A program made the position numbers and the translations under genes. The notes beneath the pieces were generated by a model, which saw only the letters and a list, made by a program, of their open reading frames with translations, was not told the origin of the DNA and did no database searches. From Falsiroseomonas sp041690465 (GTDB taxonomy: Bacteria > Pseudomonadota > Alphaproteobacteria > Acetobacterales > Acetobacteraceae), in the NCBI RefSeq assembly GCF_041690465.1, contig NZ_JAWLHG010000025.1:1-64000 (forward strand): a DNA stretch of 64,000 bases. The letters are read 5' to 3'. Each line of letters starts with the position of its first letter. Position 1 is the stretch's first letter. Below are positions 32,366 through 40,081 of this stretch, one piece after another.

Positions 32366-33058
32366 ATGGCGGAGCGGCTCTTGGTGGACAATGCCATAGT
32401 TGAGGAAGTTAAGGGACATTGCCCGCAATGCGGCGCAAACCGCCGCGCTAATGTTCGAGGCTTCTTCAAGACGGAGTTCGATGACGAAAATTCTCCGCAC
32501 TGGGAACATTGCGAGTATCGCATCCTCGAATGCAAGGGATGTGATGCTGTATATTTTCAGAGGATCATTGCCTCCTATGAAGACAATGAAGAAGGAGCTA
32601 GCGTTGAGCATTGGCCGATCCCGAAGCGCCGCGAAAGACCAAGCTGGCTGAATGACTTCTTTTTTGTAGGCGAAATAGATCAAGATTTTCTCGAAATTTT
32701 GGAAGAAATATACTCGGCGCTCGACAATAATTTGCGCTCCCTCGCAGCTATCGGAATTCGGACTGCACTCGATCGAGCAATGACGTTGATCGGTATTCCG
32801 GACGGGCCCTTCGTGGTCCGCTTGAAAGCACTGCAGGCGGGACAGCACATCGGAGAAAGCCAGCGAGCGGCGCTGGAAGCGCTTACCGAGGCCGGGAGCG
32901 CGGCTGCGCATCGTGGGTGGAAGCCCAGCTTTCGGTACTTACGCACGATGATGGACATCTTGGAGCCGTTCCTGCACCACGAATTTGTCGTGAAAGCTGA
33001 AGCGGAGAGACTACGGGGGCACGTACCGGCCCGGCCGTTGAGGACGAACCCCGACTAG
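32366..33058 (+). CDS. DUF4145 family protein
   Basis: This 230-residue protein has an N-terminal zinc-ribbon-like pair (CPQCGANRRANV, near 19, and CKGCDAVYF, near 57) followed by the helical DUF4145 core (LDNNLRSLAAIGIRTALDRA, LQAGQHIGESQRAALEAL, EAGSAAAHRGWKP). DUF4145 domains are often found with restriction or toxin-type genes, but their activity is unknown. The gene is visibly less GC-rich than its neighbours (for example AATGAAGAAGGAGC and TTTTTTGTAGGC), which points to separate acquisition as cargo. Confidence 0.85.
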   Translation: MAERLLVDNAIVEEVKGHCPQCGANRRANVRGFFKTEFDDENSPHWEHCEYRILECKGCDAVYFQRIIASYEDNEEGASVEHWPIPKRRERPSWLNDFFFVGEIDQDFLEILEEIYSALDNNLRSLAAIGIRTALDRAMTLIGIPDGPFVVRLKALQAGQHIGESQRAALEALTEAGSAAAHRGWKPSFRYLRTMMDILEPFLHHEFVVKAEAERLRGHVPARPLRTNPD

Positions 33059-33120
33059 TTCGGAGGCGGGGCTGCATCGCGCTGCGACCGGCCCGGAGCC
33101 CATTTGAGGAGTTTGCGCGC

Positions 33121-33366
33121 ATGAGCAGGTGGGACGGGCGCCTTCGCATGCTGGCGCGTCAGAGGAGAGGCGAGTTGATCCTGTGCTCGCGCGATGATGT
33201 GGACGCGCTGCAGGCAGCTGTTCGGCAGATCGGAACAGCCGTTGGCTGTAGATACGCGAGTTCAGGCGGCGCGAACCTGAGCCCCGCGCCGCCGCCAAGC
33301 CACCCGCCGCCTGGCTTCACGTGGGTCTATGTCTCTTATGATCCGAAGGACATGCCGCGCAGCTGA
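33121..33366 (+). CDS. Small hypothetical protein
   Basis: This is an 81-residue unknown. The N-terminal half is charged and helical (RMLARQRRGELILCSRDDVD), followed by a Pro-rich linker (PAPPPSHPPPGF) and a strand (TWVYVSYDPK). The ATG at 33121 has GAGGAG upstream. It sits between the DUF4145 gene and a convergent small frame. I do not recognise it. Confidence 0.5.
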   Translation: MSRWDGRLRMLARQRRGELILCSRDDVDALQAAVRQIGTAVGCRYASSGGANLSPAPPPSHPPPGFTWVYVSYDPKDMPRS

Positions 33367-33377
33367 CTTACCGGCGC

Positions 33378-33599
33378 TCAGCCGCCCGCCCGGTGCGGTG
33401 GGGTGTGCAGCGCATCCCGCCGGCCGGTCAGGGCCTCGGCCATGCCGTCCAACGCCTCCAGCACCGTAGCGGCCGCCTTGTAGGCTGGCCCGCCGATCGG
33501 CGCCTCAGTGCAGACCCTCACCGCCGCCCGGCGCATTTCCTCCGCTGCTTCCATGGCCGCGGCGGCGGTGGTGGTCGGGAGGACGCGCCGGCGGGGCAT
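33378..33599 (-). CDS. Small helical hypothetical protein
   Basis: This is a 73-residue unknown, mostly one or two amphipathic helices (AAMEAAEEMRRAAVRV, AYKAAATVLEALDGMAEALT). No ribosome site is obvious. Short helical proteins of this kind are common in phage-like elements. It is convergent with the 33121 gene. Confidence 0.4.
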   Translation of the reverse strand: MPRRRVLPTTTAAAAMEAAEEMRRAAVRVCTEAPIGGPAYKAAATVLEALDGMAEALTGRRDALHTPPHRAGG

Positions 33600-33673
33600 C
33601 GCCGCAGCATAGCCGACGCGAGGGAACGGAGAAAGAACGCGACGGCAGCCCGGCGGCTTGGCATGCTGGCGCG

Positions 33674-34039
33674 ATGCTGCGCTCCCTCATCCTCGCTGCC
33701 CTGCTGTTCGCCTCCCCCGCCCTGGCGCAGCAGCGGGCGCAGGTGATCGACGGCGACACTATCCGAGTGTCGGGCGAGGTGGTCCGCCTGATGGGCCTGG
33801 ATGCGCCGGAGATGCGCGGGCGCTGCCCGCGCGAGAACCGCCTGGCCCGAGCCGCAGCGGCCCGCCTACAGCAGCTTGTCGCCGGCGGCGTGCGGCTAGA
33901 GCGGCACGGCCGCGACCGCTACCGGCGGACGCTGGCGGTGGTGCGCGACCGGACCGGCCGCGACGTGGCGGTGGTGCTGATCCGCGAGCAGTTGGCCCGG
34001 ACCTACGATGGGCGCGGGCGGCGCACCGGGTGGTGCTGA
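33674..34039 (+). CDS. Secreted staphylococcal-nuclease-like protein
   Basis: This 121-residue protein has a cleavable signal peptide (LILAALLFASPALAQQ, cut near 19) and an SNase fold. Catalytic-site segments are VIDGDTI (near 24), LMGLDAPE (near 40, holding the Asp and Glu; the usual Thr is Ala) and DRYRRTLAVV (near 80, Arg). It is shorter than most, close to the minimal domain. It would cut DNA or RNA in the periplasm in a calcium-dependent way. It is convergent with the membrane protein pair. Confidence 0.85.
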   Translation: MLRSLILAALLFASPALAQQRAQVIDGDTIRVSGEVVRLMGLDAPEMRGRCPRENRLARAAAARLQQLVAGGVRLERHGRDRYRRTLAVVRDRTGRDVAVVLIREQLARTYDGRGRRTGWC

Positions 34040-34094
34040 GTGCATGCCCAACCTCGGCGTTGCCGGACGCACCGCGCTGCGCGGTCGTCTAGCA

Positions 34095-34817
34095 TCACCA
34101 GTCTCCGCGCGCCGCCCAAACGTCGGGGCGTCTGTGCTCGCCATTGGCAGAGTAGTGCTCCATGTCCGCGAGCAGGGCTTCGGCGGCCGGGACCGGAGCG
34201 GGAAGTGAGCGTGCGACAGCCCGAAGGGCCGCCGTAGAGGGCGTATCTCCACCTTCGTTCCAGGCCAGTATCGGCGCCTCCACCGTCTCCTGCAGAGGCG
34301 TTCCTTTCGCAGCGCGGTGCAGGCTCTTCAGAACGCCGTGCGCGTAGGCGGCGATCACTTGCTCTCGGTCGGCTAGACCCACAGCGGTAATACGGTCAGC
34401 CGGAACGCCAAGCCCCCGCAGCGCATCAAGCACTCGCCGCCTCTGGGCATCTCGAACCCGATACGTGTTCCGATCGGCGAAGCCGTTGGCTGAGCTGAGT
34501 GTCTCCACCATGACCGCGCCGAACTCAGCCGCAACCTCCCGCAGCGATGCAATCACGCCCTCGGCCTCCTGCACCACTTGGCGCGTGCGAGCCTCAAGGC
34601 CAAAGACCTTCAGCACTTCAATGCGATGAGCATTGCCGATCACTCCGGCTAGGGCACCTGAGCCGAGTAGCAGGGTCGCCACGCCGAGACGCGGCTCCGA
34701 GCGCGCGACAAGTTCGAAGAAGCTCGCGCCTAAGAACAAGAAGGCAGCGCCGTTCCAAGCCAGTGCGTGAGCGTGTGCAAGAAGCCACCGCCTCGTGTCG
34801 CGCAAGTCGCTTCTCAT
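34095..34817 (-). CDS. Membrane-anchored hypothetical protein
   Basis: This 240-residue protein has two N-terminal membrane helices (about 18-40 and 44-62) and then a soluble cytoplasmic or periplasmic part starting with EVLKVFGLEARTRQVVQEAE. There is no recognised domain. Its start overlaps the end of the upstream gene by 4 bp (ATGA), so the two form an operon. The soluble part has helices and an acidic end. Confidence 0.65.
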   Translation of the reverse strand: MRSDLRDTRRWLLAHAHALAWNGAAFLFLGASFFELVARSEPRLGVATLLLGSGALAGVIGNAHRIEVLKVFGLEARTRQVVQEAEGVIASLREVAAEFGAVMVETLSSANGFADRNTYRVRDAQRRRVLDALRGLGVPADRITAVGLADREQVIAAYAHGVLKSLHRAAKGTPLQETVEAPILAWNEGGDTPSTAALRAVARSLPAPVPAAEALLADMEHYSANGEHRRPDVWAARGDW

Positions 34818-35314
34818 CTGAAATAGGGGAGCAGAGCGGCCCGGAGCGGCTCAGCCGCGCTGCGGTTCGCCTCCTCCGGTGCCCAGGCGCCGCACGCTTG
34901 GGCCGACGAGCTGCCGTATTCCCTTAAACACCAGGTAAGCAACTGGCCGATGAGTTCCACTTTCCGTTGCAGCGCCGCACTGCCTACGCGCCGGACCTCG
35001 GCCGCCTCATCATGACGGCCTTCGCACGCCAACCGCGTACTGAGCCGGTGCACGACGGCAATCGCCAGATCGTTGAGCGGCGCGTCTATGAGGCTGGGCG
35101 CCAGCGAGTAGAGCGCCGCGCACTCCCAGGCGCTTCGTCGTGGCGCGTCAGCCGCGGATCGCGCGTCGGCGAAGAAACCCGCTAGCCAAGCGGTTGCTAG
35201 GCAGATGAGCAGCACAGCGCCAACCGCCGCCAAAAACCCCTTGCCTTCGGCGGCAATGCGCATCGCCGGCGATACAACCGGAGCCAGTTGTGGCGTCCTG
35301 TCAGCTTCCTTCAT
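34814..35314 (-). CDS. Hypothetical protein with one membrane helix
   Basis: This 166-residue unknown has a single membrane helix (about 29-47, LAAVGAVLLICLATAWLAG) followed by a mostly helical domain with several Cys (WECAALYSLAPSL, LSTRLACEGRHDEAAEV). It is the first gene of the pair with the 34095 product and lies nearest the intact tRNA. Cargo near the attachment site is typical for accessory functions, but none can be assigned. Confidence 0.6.
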   Translation of the reverse strand: MKEADRTPQLAPVVSPAMRIAAEGKGFLAAVGAVLLICLATAWLAGFFADARSAADAPRRSAWECAALYSLAPSLIDAPLNDLAIAVVHRLSTRLACEGRHDEAAEVRRVGSAALQRKVELIGQLLTWCLREYGSSSAQACGAWAPEEANRSAAEPLRAALLPYFR

Positions 35315-35419
35315 GGGCGAAGTATCATCGAAGCTGGCCGGCCTCGCAATGAAGCAGCGACATCCGCTGAACGCATGACCGTCCGCCGGTCAGTAATCGC
35401 GGTCTGAGGTTGATCGGGC

Positions 35420-35439
35420 GGGTCCGCCACGGGTCCGCA
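35420..35439. repeat. Integrase arm-site-like repeats, right end
   Basis: GGGTCCGCC (35420-35428) and GGGTCCGCA (35431-35439) are direct repeats 11 bp apart, the same spacing and orientation as the pair at 22561-22580 near the left end. They also resemble the tRNA acceptor end. Between the membrane protein pair and the tRNA (35315-35493) I see these repeats and the terminator, and no gene. Confidence 0.55.
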
Positions 35440-35456
35440 CTTCATTGAGGCGGAAT

Positions 35457-35487
35457 CGAAAAGGGCCTCCGCACCGCGGAAGCCCTT
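35457..35487 (-). terminator. Terminator downstream of tRNA-Arg
   Basis: On the minus strand AAGGGCTTCCGC and GCGGAGGCCCTT form a 12-bp stem (one G-T pair) around a 3-base loop, followed by TTTTCGATT. It lies 9 bp after the tRNA 3' end. Since it is inside the 56-bp core boundary, it belongs to the inserted element and not to the original locus. Confidence 0.75.
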
Positions 35488-35493
35488 GAAAAT

Positions 35494-35549
35494 CCTGGCG
35501 GACCCGAAGAGATTCGAACTCCTAACCCCCAGATCCGTAGTCTGGTGCT
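35494..35549. repeat. Right attachment core (3' part of tRNA-Arg)
   Basis: This is identical to 22396-22451 over 56 bp and then diverges. It marks the right end of the inserted element. The element brought the 3' part of the tRNA gene, so the gene stays intact here while the original 3' part is displaced to 22396. Confidence 0.93.
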
Positions 35550-35572
35550 CTATCCAATTGAGCTACGGGTCC
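35496..35572 (-). tRNA. tRNA-Arg (anticodon ACG)
   Basis: The minus strand folds as a 77-base tRNA. The acceptor stem is GGACCCG paired with CGGGTCC, with G as discriminator and an encoded CCA. The D arm has AGCTCAATTGGATAGAGC, the anticodon stem-loop is CCAGA-CTACGGA-TCTGG with ACG at the anticodon, and the T arm contains GGTTCGAATC-type GAGTTCGAATCTC. It is the integration target of the 22.4-35.5 kb element and lies upstream of leuB on the same strand only in position, not as an operon. Confidence 0.95.
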
Positions 35573-35632
35573 CGCCGGGAGCGGCGATGTAGCGGAGGTG
35601 GGAGGGGTGCGCAACCCCCTCCGCCCCGCGCA

Positions 35633-36745
35633 TCACGCCGAAAGCTTCTCCAACTCGCGCAGCACGGCTTCGCCCATCACGCTCGTGCCCACGCGGGCCA
35701 TGCCGGAGGCCATGATGTCGGCGGTGCGCAGGCCGCCGGCCAGCACATTCTCGATCGCCGTTTCCAGCATCTTCGCCTCCTCCTCCATCCCGAAGGACAG
35801 GCGCAGCAGCATGGCGAAGGACAGGATCTGTGCCGAGGGGTTGGCAATACCCTTGCCGGCGATATCTGGCGCCGAGCCGTGGATCGGCTCGTACAGGGCA
35901 TACCGCTTGCCGGAGGGCTGCGGTGCGCCGAGCGTCGCCGAGGGCAGCATCCCGAGCGAGCCGGTCAGCGCCGCCGCCAGATCGGAGAGCACGTCTCCGA
36001 ACAGGTTATCGCCGAGGATCACGTCGAACTGCTTGGGGCGGCTGGCAAGCTGCATGGCGCAGTTGTCGGCATACATGTGCTGCAGCTCGACATCGGGGAA
36101 CTCGGCCTTGCCGACCTCCGAGACAACGGCGCGCCAGAGGCGGCCGGACTGCATGACATTCGCCTTCTCGACGCTGGTCACCTTGTTGCGGCGCTTGCGC
36201 GCCAGCTCGAAGGCCACGCGGGCGACGCGGGCGATCTCATCCTCGTGATAGATCTGGGTGTCGAGGCCGGTGCGCTTGCCGTCGGCGCCGGTGGTCACGC
36301 CGCGCGGCTCGCCGAAGTAGACGCCGCCCGTCGTCTCGCGAACGATCATGATGTCGAGGCCGCGCACCAGTTCCGGCTTCAGTGACGAGGCGTCCAGCAG
36401 CGGATCCAGAACCACCGCCGGGCGGAGGTTGGCGAACAGGCCGAGATCCTTGCGCAGCCGCAGGATGCCGAGTTCGGGCCGTTGGTCGAAGGGAAGGCTG
36501 TCCCATTTCGGGCCGCCTACGGAGCCGAACAGCACGGCATCCGCGGCCTTCGCAGCCTCCACCGTTGCATCGGGGCAGGGCGAGCCGGTGGCGTCGATCG
36601 CAGCGCCGCCGACCAGGCCTTCCTCGATCGCGAAGCTGACGGTGCGCCGGCGTTCCATCCATTCGATGATACGGCGCGTCTCCCGCACCACCTCGGGACC
36701 GATGCCGTCGCCGGGCAGGATCAGGAGCTTCTTGTTGGCGGGCAT
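35633..36745 (-). CDS. leuB: 3-isopropylmalate dehydrogenase
   Basis: This enzyme of 370 residues performs the NAD-dependent oxidation and decarboxylation of 3-isopropylmalate in leucine synthesis. Landmarks are KLLILPGDGIGPEV at the start, FGSVGGPKWD near 75, RKDLGLFANLRP near 97, DIMIVRETTGGVYFG near 130 and the NAD-site HGSAPDIAGKG near 285. It is the last of the leuCDB group, 13 bp after leuD. The active-site Arg, Lys and Asp segments are all in place. Confidence 0.97.
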   Translation of the reverse strand: MPANKKLLILPGDGIGPEVVRETRRIIEWMERRRTVSFAIEEGLVGGAAIDATGSPCPDATVEAAKAADAVLFGSVGGPKWDSLPFDQRPELGILRLRKDLGLFANLRPAVVLDPLLDASSLKPELVRGLDIMIVRETTGGVYFGEPRGVTTGADGKRTGLDTQIYHEDEIARVARVAFELARKRRNKVTSVEKANVMQSGRLWRAVVSEVGKAEFPDVELQHMYADNCAMQLASRPKQFDVILGDNLFGDVLSDLAAALTGSLGMLPSATLGAPQPSGKRYALYEPIHGSAPDIAGKGIANPSAQILSFAMLLRLSFGMEEEAKMLETAIENVLAGGLRTADIMASGMARVGTSVMGEAVLRELEKLSA

Positions 36746-36758
36746 GTCGTTGTCCTGA

Positions 36759-37370
36759 TCAGGCGTAGAGCCAGGGCTGCGCGGCCTTCTGCTTCGCCTC
36801 GAACCCGTCGATCGCCGGCTTGTGCTGCATCGTCTGCCCGATGTCGTCGAGGCCGTTCAGCAGCAGGTGACGGCGGAAGCTGTCCACCTCGAACGGGATC
36901 TCCTCGCCGTTCGGGCGCACCACGACCTGACGCTCGAGGTCCACCGTCACGCGCGCATTGGCGCCGAGCTTCGCATCCTCGATCAGCTTCTCGCAGATCT
37001 CGCGCGGCAGGCGAACCGGCAGGATGCCGTTCTTGAAGCAGTTGTTGTGGAAGATGTCGGCAAAGTCCGGCGCGATGACGCAGCGGATGCCGAAATCCAA
37101 GAGCGCCCAGGGCGCATGCTCGCGCGAGGAGCCGCAGCCGAAATTCTCGTAGGCGATCAGGATCTGCGCCTTGCGGTAGGGCTCCTGGTTCAGCACGAAG
37201 TCGGGCTTTTCCGAGCCATCCTCATTGTATCGCATGTTCGCGAACAGGCTCTTGCCGAGGCCGGTGCGGGCGATGGTCTTGAGGAAACGCGCGGGGATGA
37301 TCTTGTCGGTGTCCACATTGGCCGCCGGCATCGGCGCCGCGATGCCGGTGAGCGTGGTGAAGGGTTCCAT
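36759..37370 (-). CDS. leuD: 3-isopropylmalate dehydratase small subunit
   Basis: This 203-residue swivel domain works with LeuC to isomerise 2- and 3-isopropylmalate. It has the conserved opening MPAANVDTDKIIPARFLKTI and the FGCGSSREHAPWAL motif near 75. It lies 6 bp after leuC, so the two are translated together. Confidence 0.97.
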   Translation of the reverse strand: MEPFTTLTGIAAPMPAANVDTDKIIPARFLKTIARTGLGKSLFANMRYNEDGSEKPDFVLNQEPYRKAQILIAYENFGCGSSREHAPWALLDFGIRCVIAPDFADIFHNNCFKNGILPVRLPREICEKLIEDAKLGANARVTVDLERQVVVRPNGEEIPFEVDSFRRHLLLNGLDDIGQTMQHKPAIDGFEAKQKAAQPWLYA

Positions 37371-37376
37371 CGTCGC

Positions 37377-38801
37377 TTACCCCTTCGGCTGGAAATCGCG
37401 CACATCGGCGAGGTGGCCGGTCACCGCGGCGGCCGCGGCCATCGCGGGCGAGAGCAGGTGGGTGCGCCCGCCCGGGCCCTGGCGGCCTTCGAAGTTGCGG
37501 TTGGAGGTGCTGGCGCTGCGCTGGCCGGGCGTCAGCTTGTCCGGGTTCATGCCGAGGCACATGGAACACCCGGCCTCGCGCCACTCGAAGCCCGCTTCCT
37601 TCAGCACGCGGTCGAGACCCTCCTCCTCGGCCTGCGCCTTCACCAGGCCGGAGCCGGGCACCACTAGGGCGCGGACGCCCTCCGCCACCTTGCGGCCGCG
37701 GGCGATGGCGGCGGCGGCGCGGATGTCCTCGATGCGGCTGTTGGTACAGGAGCCGATGAAGACCACGTCCACCTTCAGGTCCGTCAGCTTCTGCCCGGGC
37801 GTGAGGCCCATATAGTCCACCATCCGCTGCACCTGCGCGCGGCGCGTCTCGTCGGTGATGGCGGCGGGGTCGGGCACGCTGCCGGTGATCGGCAGCACGT
37901 CTTCCGGGCTGGTGCCCCAGGTGACCTGCGGGACGATCTGCGACGCATCCAGGCGCACTTCCTTGTCGAAATGCGCGCCCGGGTCGGAGGGCAGCGTCTT
38001 CCACCAGGCGACGGCGCGGTCGTAGGCCTCGCCCTTCGGCGCGAAGGGGCGGCCCTTCACGTAGTCGAAGGTGGTCTGGTCCGGGGCGACCATGCCGGCA
38101 CGCGCGCCGGCCTCGATGGTCATGTTGCAGACCGTCATGCGCCCGGCCATGTCGAGCGCGCGGATCGCCTCGCCGGCATATTCGATCACATGGCCGGTGC
38201 CGCCCGCGGTGCCGATCTTGCCGATGATCGCCAGCACGATGTCCTTCGCTGTGCAGCCGACCGGCAATGTGCCGTCCACCACCACGCGCATGTTCTTCGC
38301 AGGCTTCTGCAGCAGCGTCTGGGTGGCGAGCACATGCTCGACCTCGGACGTTCCGATGCCGAAGGCGAGCGCGCCCATCGCGCCATGCGTGGAGGTGTGG
38401 CTGTCGCCGCAGACCAGCGTCATACCCGGCAGCGAGAGGCCCAGCTCCGGCCCGATCACATGCACGATGCCCTGCCGCCTGTCGGTCAGTGGGATGTAGG
38501 GGACGCCGAACTCGGCGACGTTGCGCTCCAGCGTCTCGACCTGCTGGCGGCTCTCGGGATCTTCGATGGTGCCGTAGCGGGAGGCGTCGGTGGCGATGTT
38601 GTGGTCCACCACCGCGATGGTCGCATCCGGGCGGCGCACCTTGCGGCCAGCCAACCGCAGGCCCTCGAAGGCCTGCGGGCTGGTGACCTCATGCGTCAGG
38701 TGCTTGTCGATGTAGAGAAGCGCGGTGCCGTCCGGAAGCGTCTCGACGACATGGGCGTCCCAGATCTTGTCGAACAGCGTGCGCGGACGTGATGCCGACA
38801 T
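37377..38801 (-). CDS. leuC: 3-isopropylmalate dehydratase large subunit
   Basis: This 474-residue aconitase-family subunit carries a 4Fe-4S cluster. Cysteine ligands are in FIGSCTNSRIED (near 350) and GCSMCLGMN (near 410). Substrate-site segments HVIGPELGLSLPGMTLVCGD and DSHTSTHGAMGALAFGIG are near 112-150. It leads leuCDB on the minus strand, downstream of rplS and separated from it by a terminator-like hairpin. Confidence 0.97.
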   Translation of the reverse strand: MSASRPRTLFDKIWDAHVVETLPDGTALLYIDKHLTHEVTSPQAFEGLRLAGRKVRRPDATIAVVDHNIATDASRYGTIEDPESRQQVETLERNVAEFGVPYIPLTDRRQGIVHVIGPELGLSLPGMTLVCGDSHTSTHGAMGALAFGIGTSEVEHVLATQTLLQKPAKNMRVVVDGTLPVGCTAKDIVLAIIGKIGTAGGTGHVIEYAGEAIRALDMAGRMTVCNMTIEAGARAGMVAPDQTTFDYVKGRPFAPKGEAYDRAVAWWKTLPSDPGAHFDKEVRLDASQIVPQVTWGTSPEDVLPITGSVPDPAAITDETRRAQVQRMVDYMGLTPGQKLTDLKVDVVFIGSCTNSRIEDIRAAAAIARGRKVAEGVRALVVPGSGLVKAQAEEEGLDRVLKEAGFEWREAGCSMCLGMNPDKLTPGQRSASTSNRNFEGRQGPGGRTHLLSPAMAAAAAVTGHLADVRDFQPKG

Positions 38802-38826
38802 CGTTTCCCTGGCCCTTCAAACGGAA

Positions 38827-38854
38827 CCCGCGCGGCCTGGTCGGGCCGCGCGGG
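38827..38854 (-). terminator. Terminator-like hairpin between rplS and leuC
   Basis: CCCGCGCGGCC and GGCCGCGCGGG form a perfect 11-bp stem around a 6-base loop. On the minus strand it is followed by TTCCGTTT, a modest T-rich tract. It lies between the rplS stop and the leuC start, and probably ends the rpsP-rplS transcript. Confidence 0.6.
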
Positions 38855-38863
38855 ATATCAGTC

Positions 38864-39283
38864 TCAGCCCTGCTCGGCCACCGCGGGGGCGGCCGGGCCG
38901 GCGGCGGCGGCGGCAGACCCGGCCTCGCGCGCGCGCTCCTGGATGCGCGCCGACTTGCCGGTGCGGCCACGCAGGTAATAGAGCTTCGCGCGGCGCACGC
39001 GGCCGCGGCGCACCACCACGATCTCCGCCACGTTCGGCGAGTAGAGCGGGAAGACGCGCTCCACGCCCTCGCCGTAGGACAGCTTGCGGACGGTGAAATT
39101 GCTGTTCAGGCCGCGATTGGAGCGCGCGATGCAGACGCCCTCATAGGCCTGCGTGCGGATGCGCTCGCCCTCGACCACCTTCACCATGACGCGGACGGTA
39201 TCGCCCGGCGCGAATTCGGGCGTGGCGCGGGCGGCGGCGAGGCGCGCCTGCTGCTGCGCCTCGAACTGCTGAAGCAGGTTCAT
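38864..39283 (-). CDS. rplS: 50S ribosomal protein L19
   Basis: This 139-residue protein at the 30S-50S interface has the canonical segments FAPGDTVRVMVKVVEGERIRTQ split as PGDTVRV and RIRTQAYEGVCIAR, then FTVRKLSYGEGVERVFPLYS and RRGRVRRAKLYYLRGRTGK. An Ala/Pro-rich tail of about 25 residues is added at the C-terminus. The ATG at 39283 has AAGGGA upstream. It lies 27 bp after trmD. Confidence 0.97.
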   Translation of the reverse strand: MNLLQQFEAQQQARLAAARATPEFAPGDTVRVMVKVVEGERIRTQAYEGVCIARSNRGLNSNFTVRKLSYGEGVERVFPLYSPNVAEIVVVRRGRVRRAKLYYLRGRTGKSARIQERAREAGSAAAAAGPAAPAVAEQG

Positions 39284-39310
39284 CAGAGTGGTTCCCTTCG
39301 TTCGATGCGT

Positions 39311-40081
39311 TTAGGCGGCAGCCGGGTGGCCGTCCAGCCGCCCCGACTCCTGATGTCCGTCCGCCTCGCGGCGGAACGCTGTGTTCCGTTGCAGATGCTT
39401 CGCCCAGAGGTCGGGGCGGCGCGTGCGCGTGGCTTCCTCCGCCCGCGCGCGACGCCACTTCGCGACCTCGGCGTGGTGGCCGGAGAGCAGCACCTCCGGC
39501 ACGGTCCGGCCCTGCCACTCGGCGGGCCGCGTGTAGTGCGGGTATTCGAGCAGCCCCTCCGGCCCGTGGCTTTCCTCGAGGGCGCTGGCGCTGGCGCCCA
39601 TGACGCCCGGCAGCAGGCGCACGCAGGCGTCGAGCAGCAGCAGCGCCGCGACTTCGCCGCCGGAGAGCACGACATCGCCGACCGAGACCTCGATCATGCC
39701 GCGCGCCTCGATCACCCGCTGGTCCACCCCCTCGTAGCGGCCGCAGAGCAGCACCACGCCGGGGCCGGTGGCGAGCTCGCGCACCAGCGCCTGGTCCAGC
39801 AGCCGCCCGCGCGGCGTCAGGTAGATGACGGGCGCGCCGGGGTTCGCCGTCGCCGCTGCCTGAGCCGCGGCGTCCACCACGTCAGGCCGCATCACCATGC
39901 CCGCACCGCCGCCGAAGGGCGTGTCGTCCACCGTGCGGTGCCGGTCGGTGGCGAAGCCGCGGATATCCATGGCCTCCACCGACCAGCGCCCCTCGCGCAG
40001 CGCCTTGCCGGCGAGCGAAAGGCCGAGCGGGCCGGGGAACATCTCCGGGAACAGGGTGAGGACGGAAGCGCGCCAACTCAT
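39311..40081 (-). CDS. trmD: tRNA (guanine-N1)-methyltransferase TrmD
   Basis: This 256-residue SPOUT enzyme methylates G37 of tRNAs. The opening LTLFPEMFPGPLGLSL, GGGAGMVMRPDV, the knot region YLTPRGRLLDQALVREL and LLCGRYEGVDQRVIE, and the active-site EVSVGDVVLSGGE are all present, followed by the Asp-bearing RRARAEEATRTRRPDLW. It starts within the stop of rimM (ATGA overlap). Confidence 0.97.
   Translation of the reverse strand: MSWRASVLTLFPEMFPGPLGLSLAGKALREGRWSVEAMDIRGFATDRHRTVDDTPFGGGAGMVMRPDVVDAAAQAAATANPGAPVIYLTPRGRLLDQALVRELATGPGVVLLCGRYEGVDQRVIEARGMIEVSVGDVVLSGGEVAALLLLDACVRLLPGVMGASASALEESHGPEGLLEYPHYTRPAEWQGRTVPEVLLSGHHAEVAKWRRARAEEATRTRRPDLWAKHLQRNTAFRREADGHQESGRLDGHPAAA

Noticed and set aside
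24208..35314. Complete prophage
   Set aside because: No portal, capsid, large terminase, tail or lysis gene was recognised, and 13 kb is too short for a typical tailed phage.
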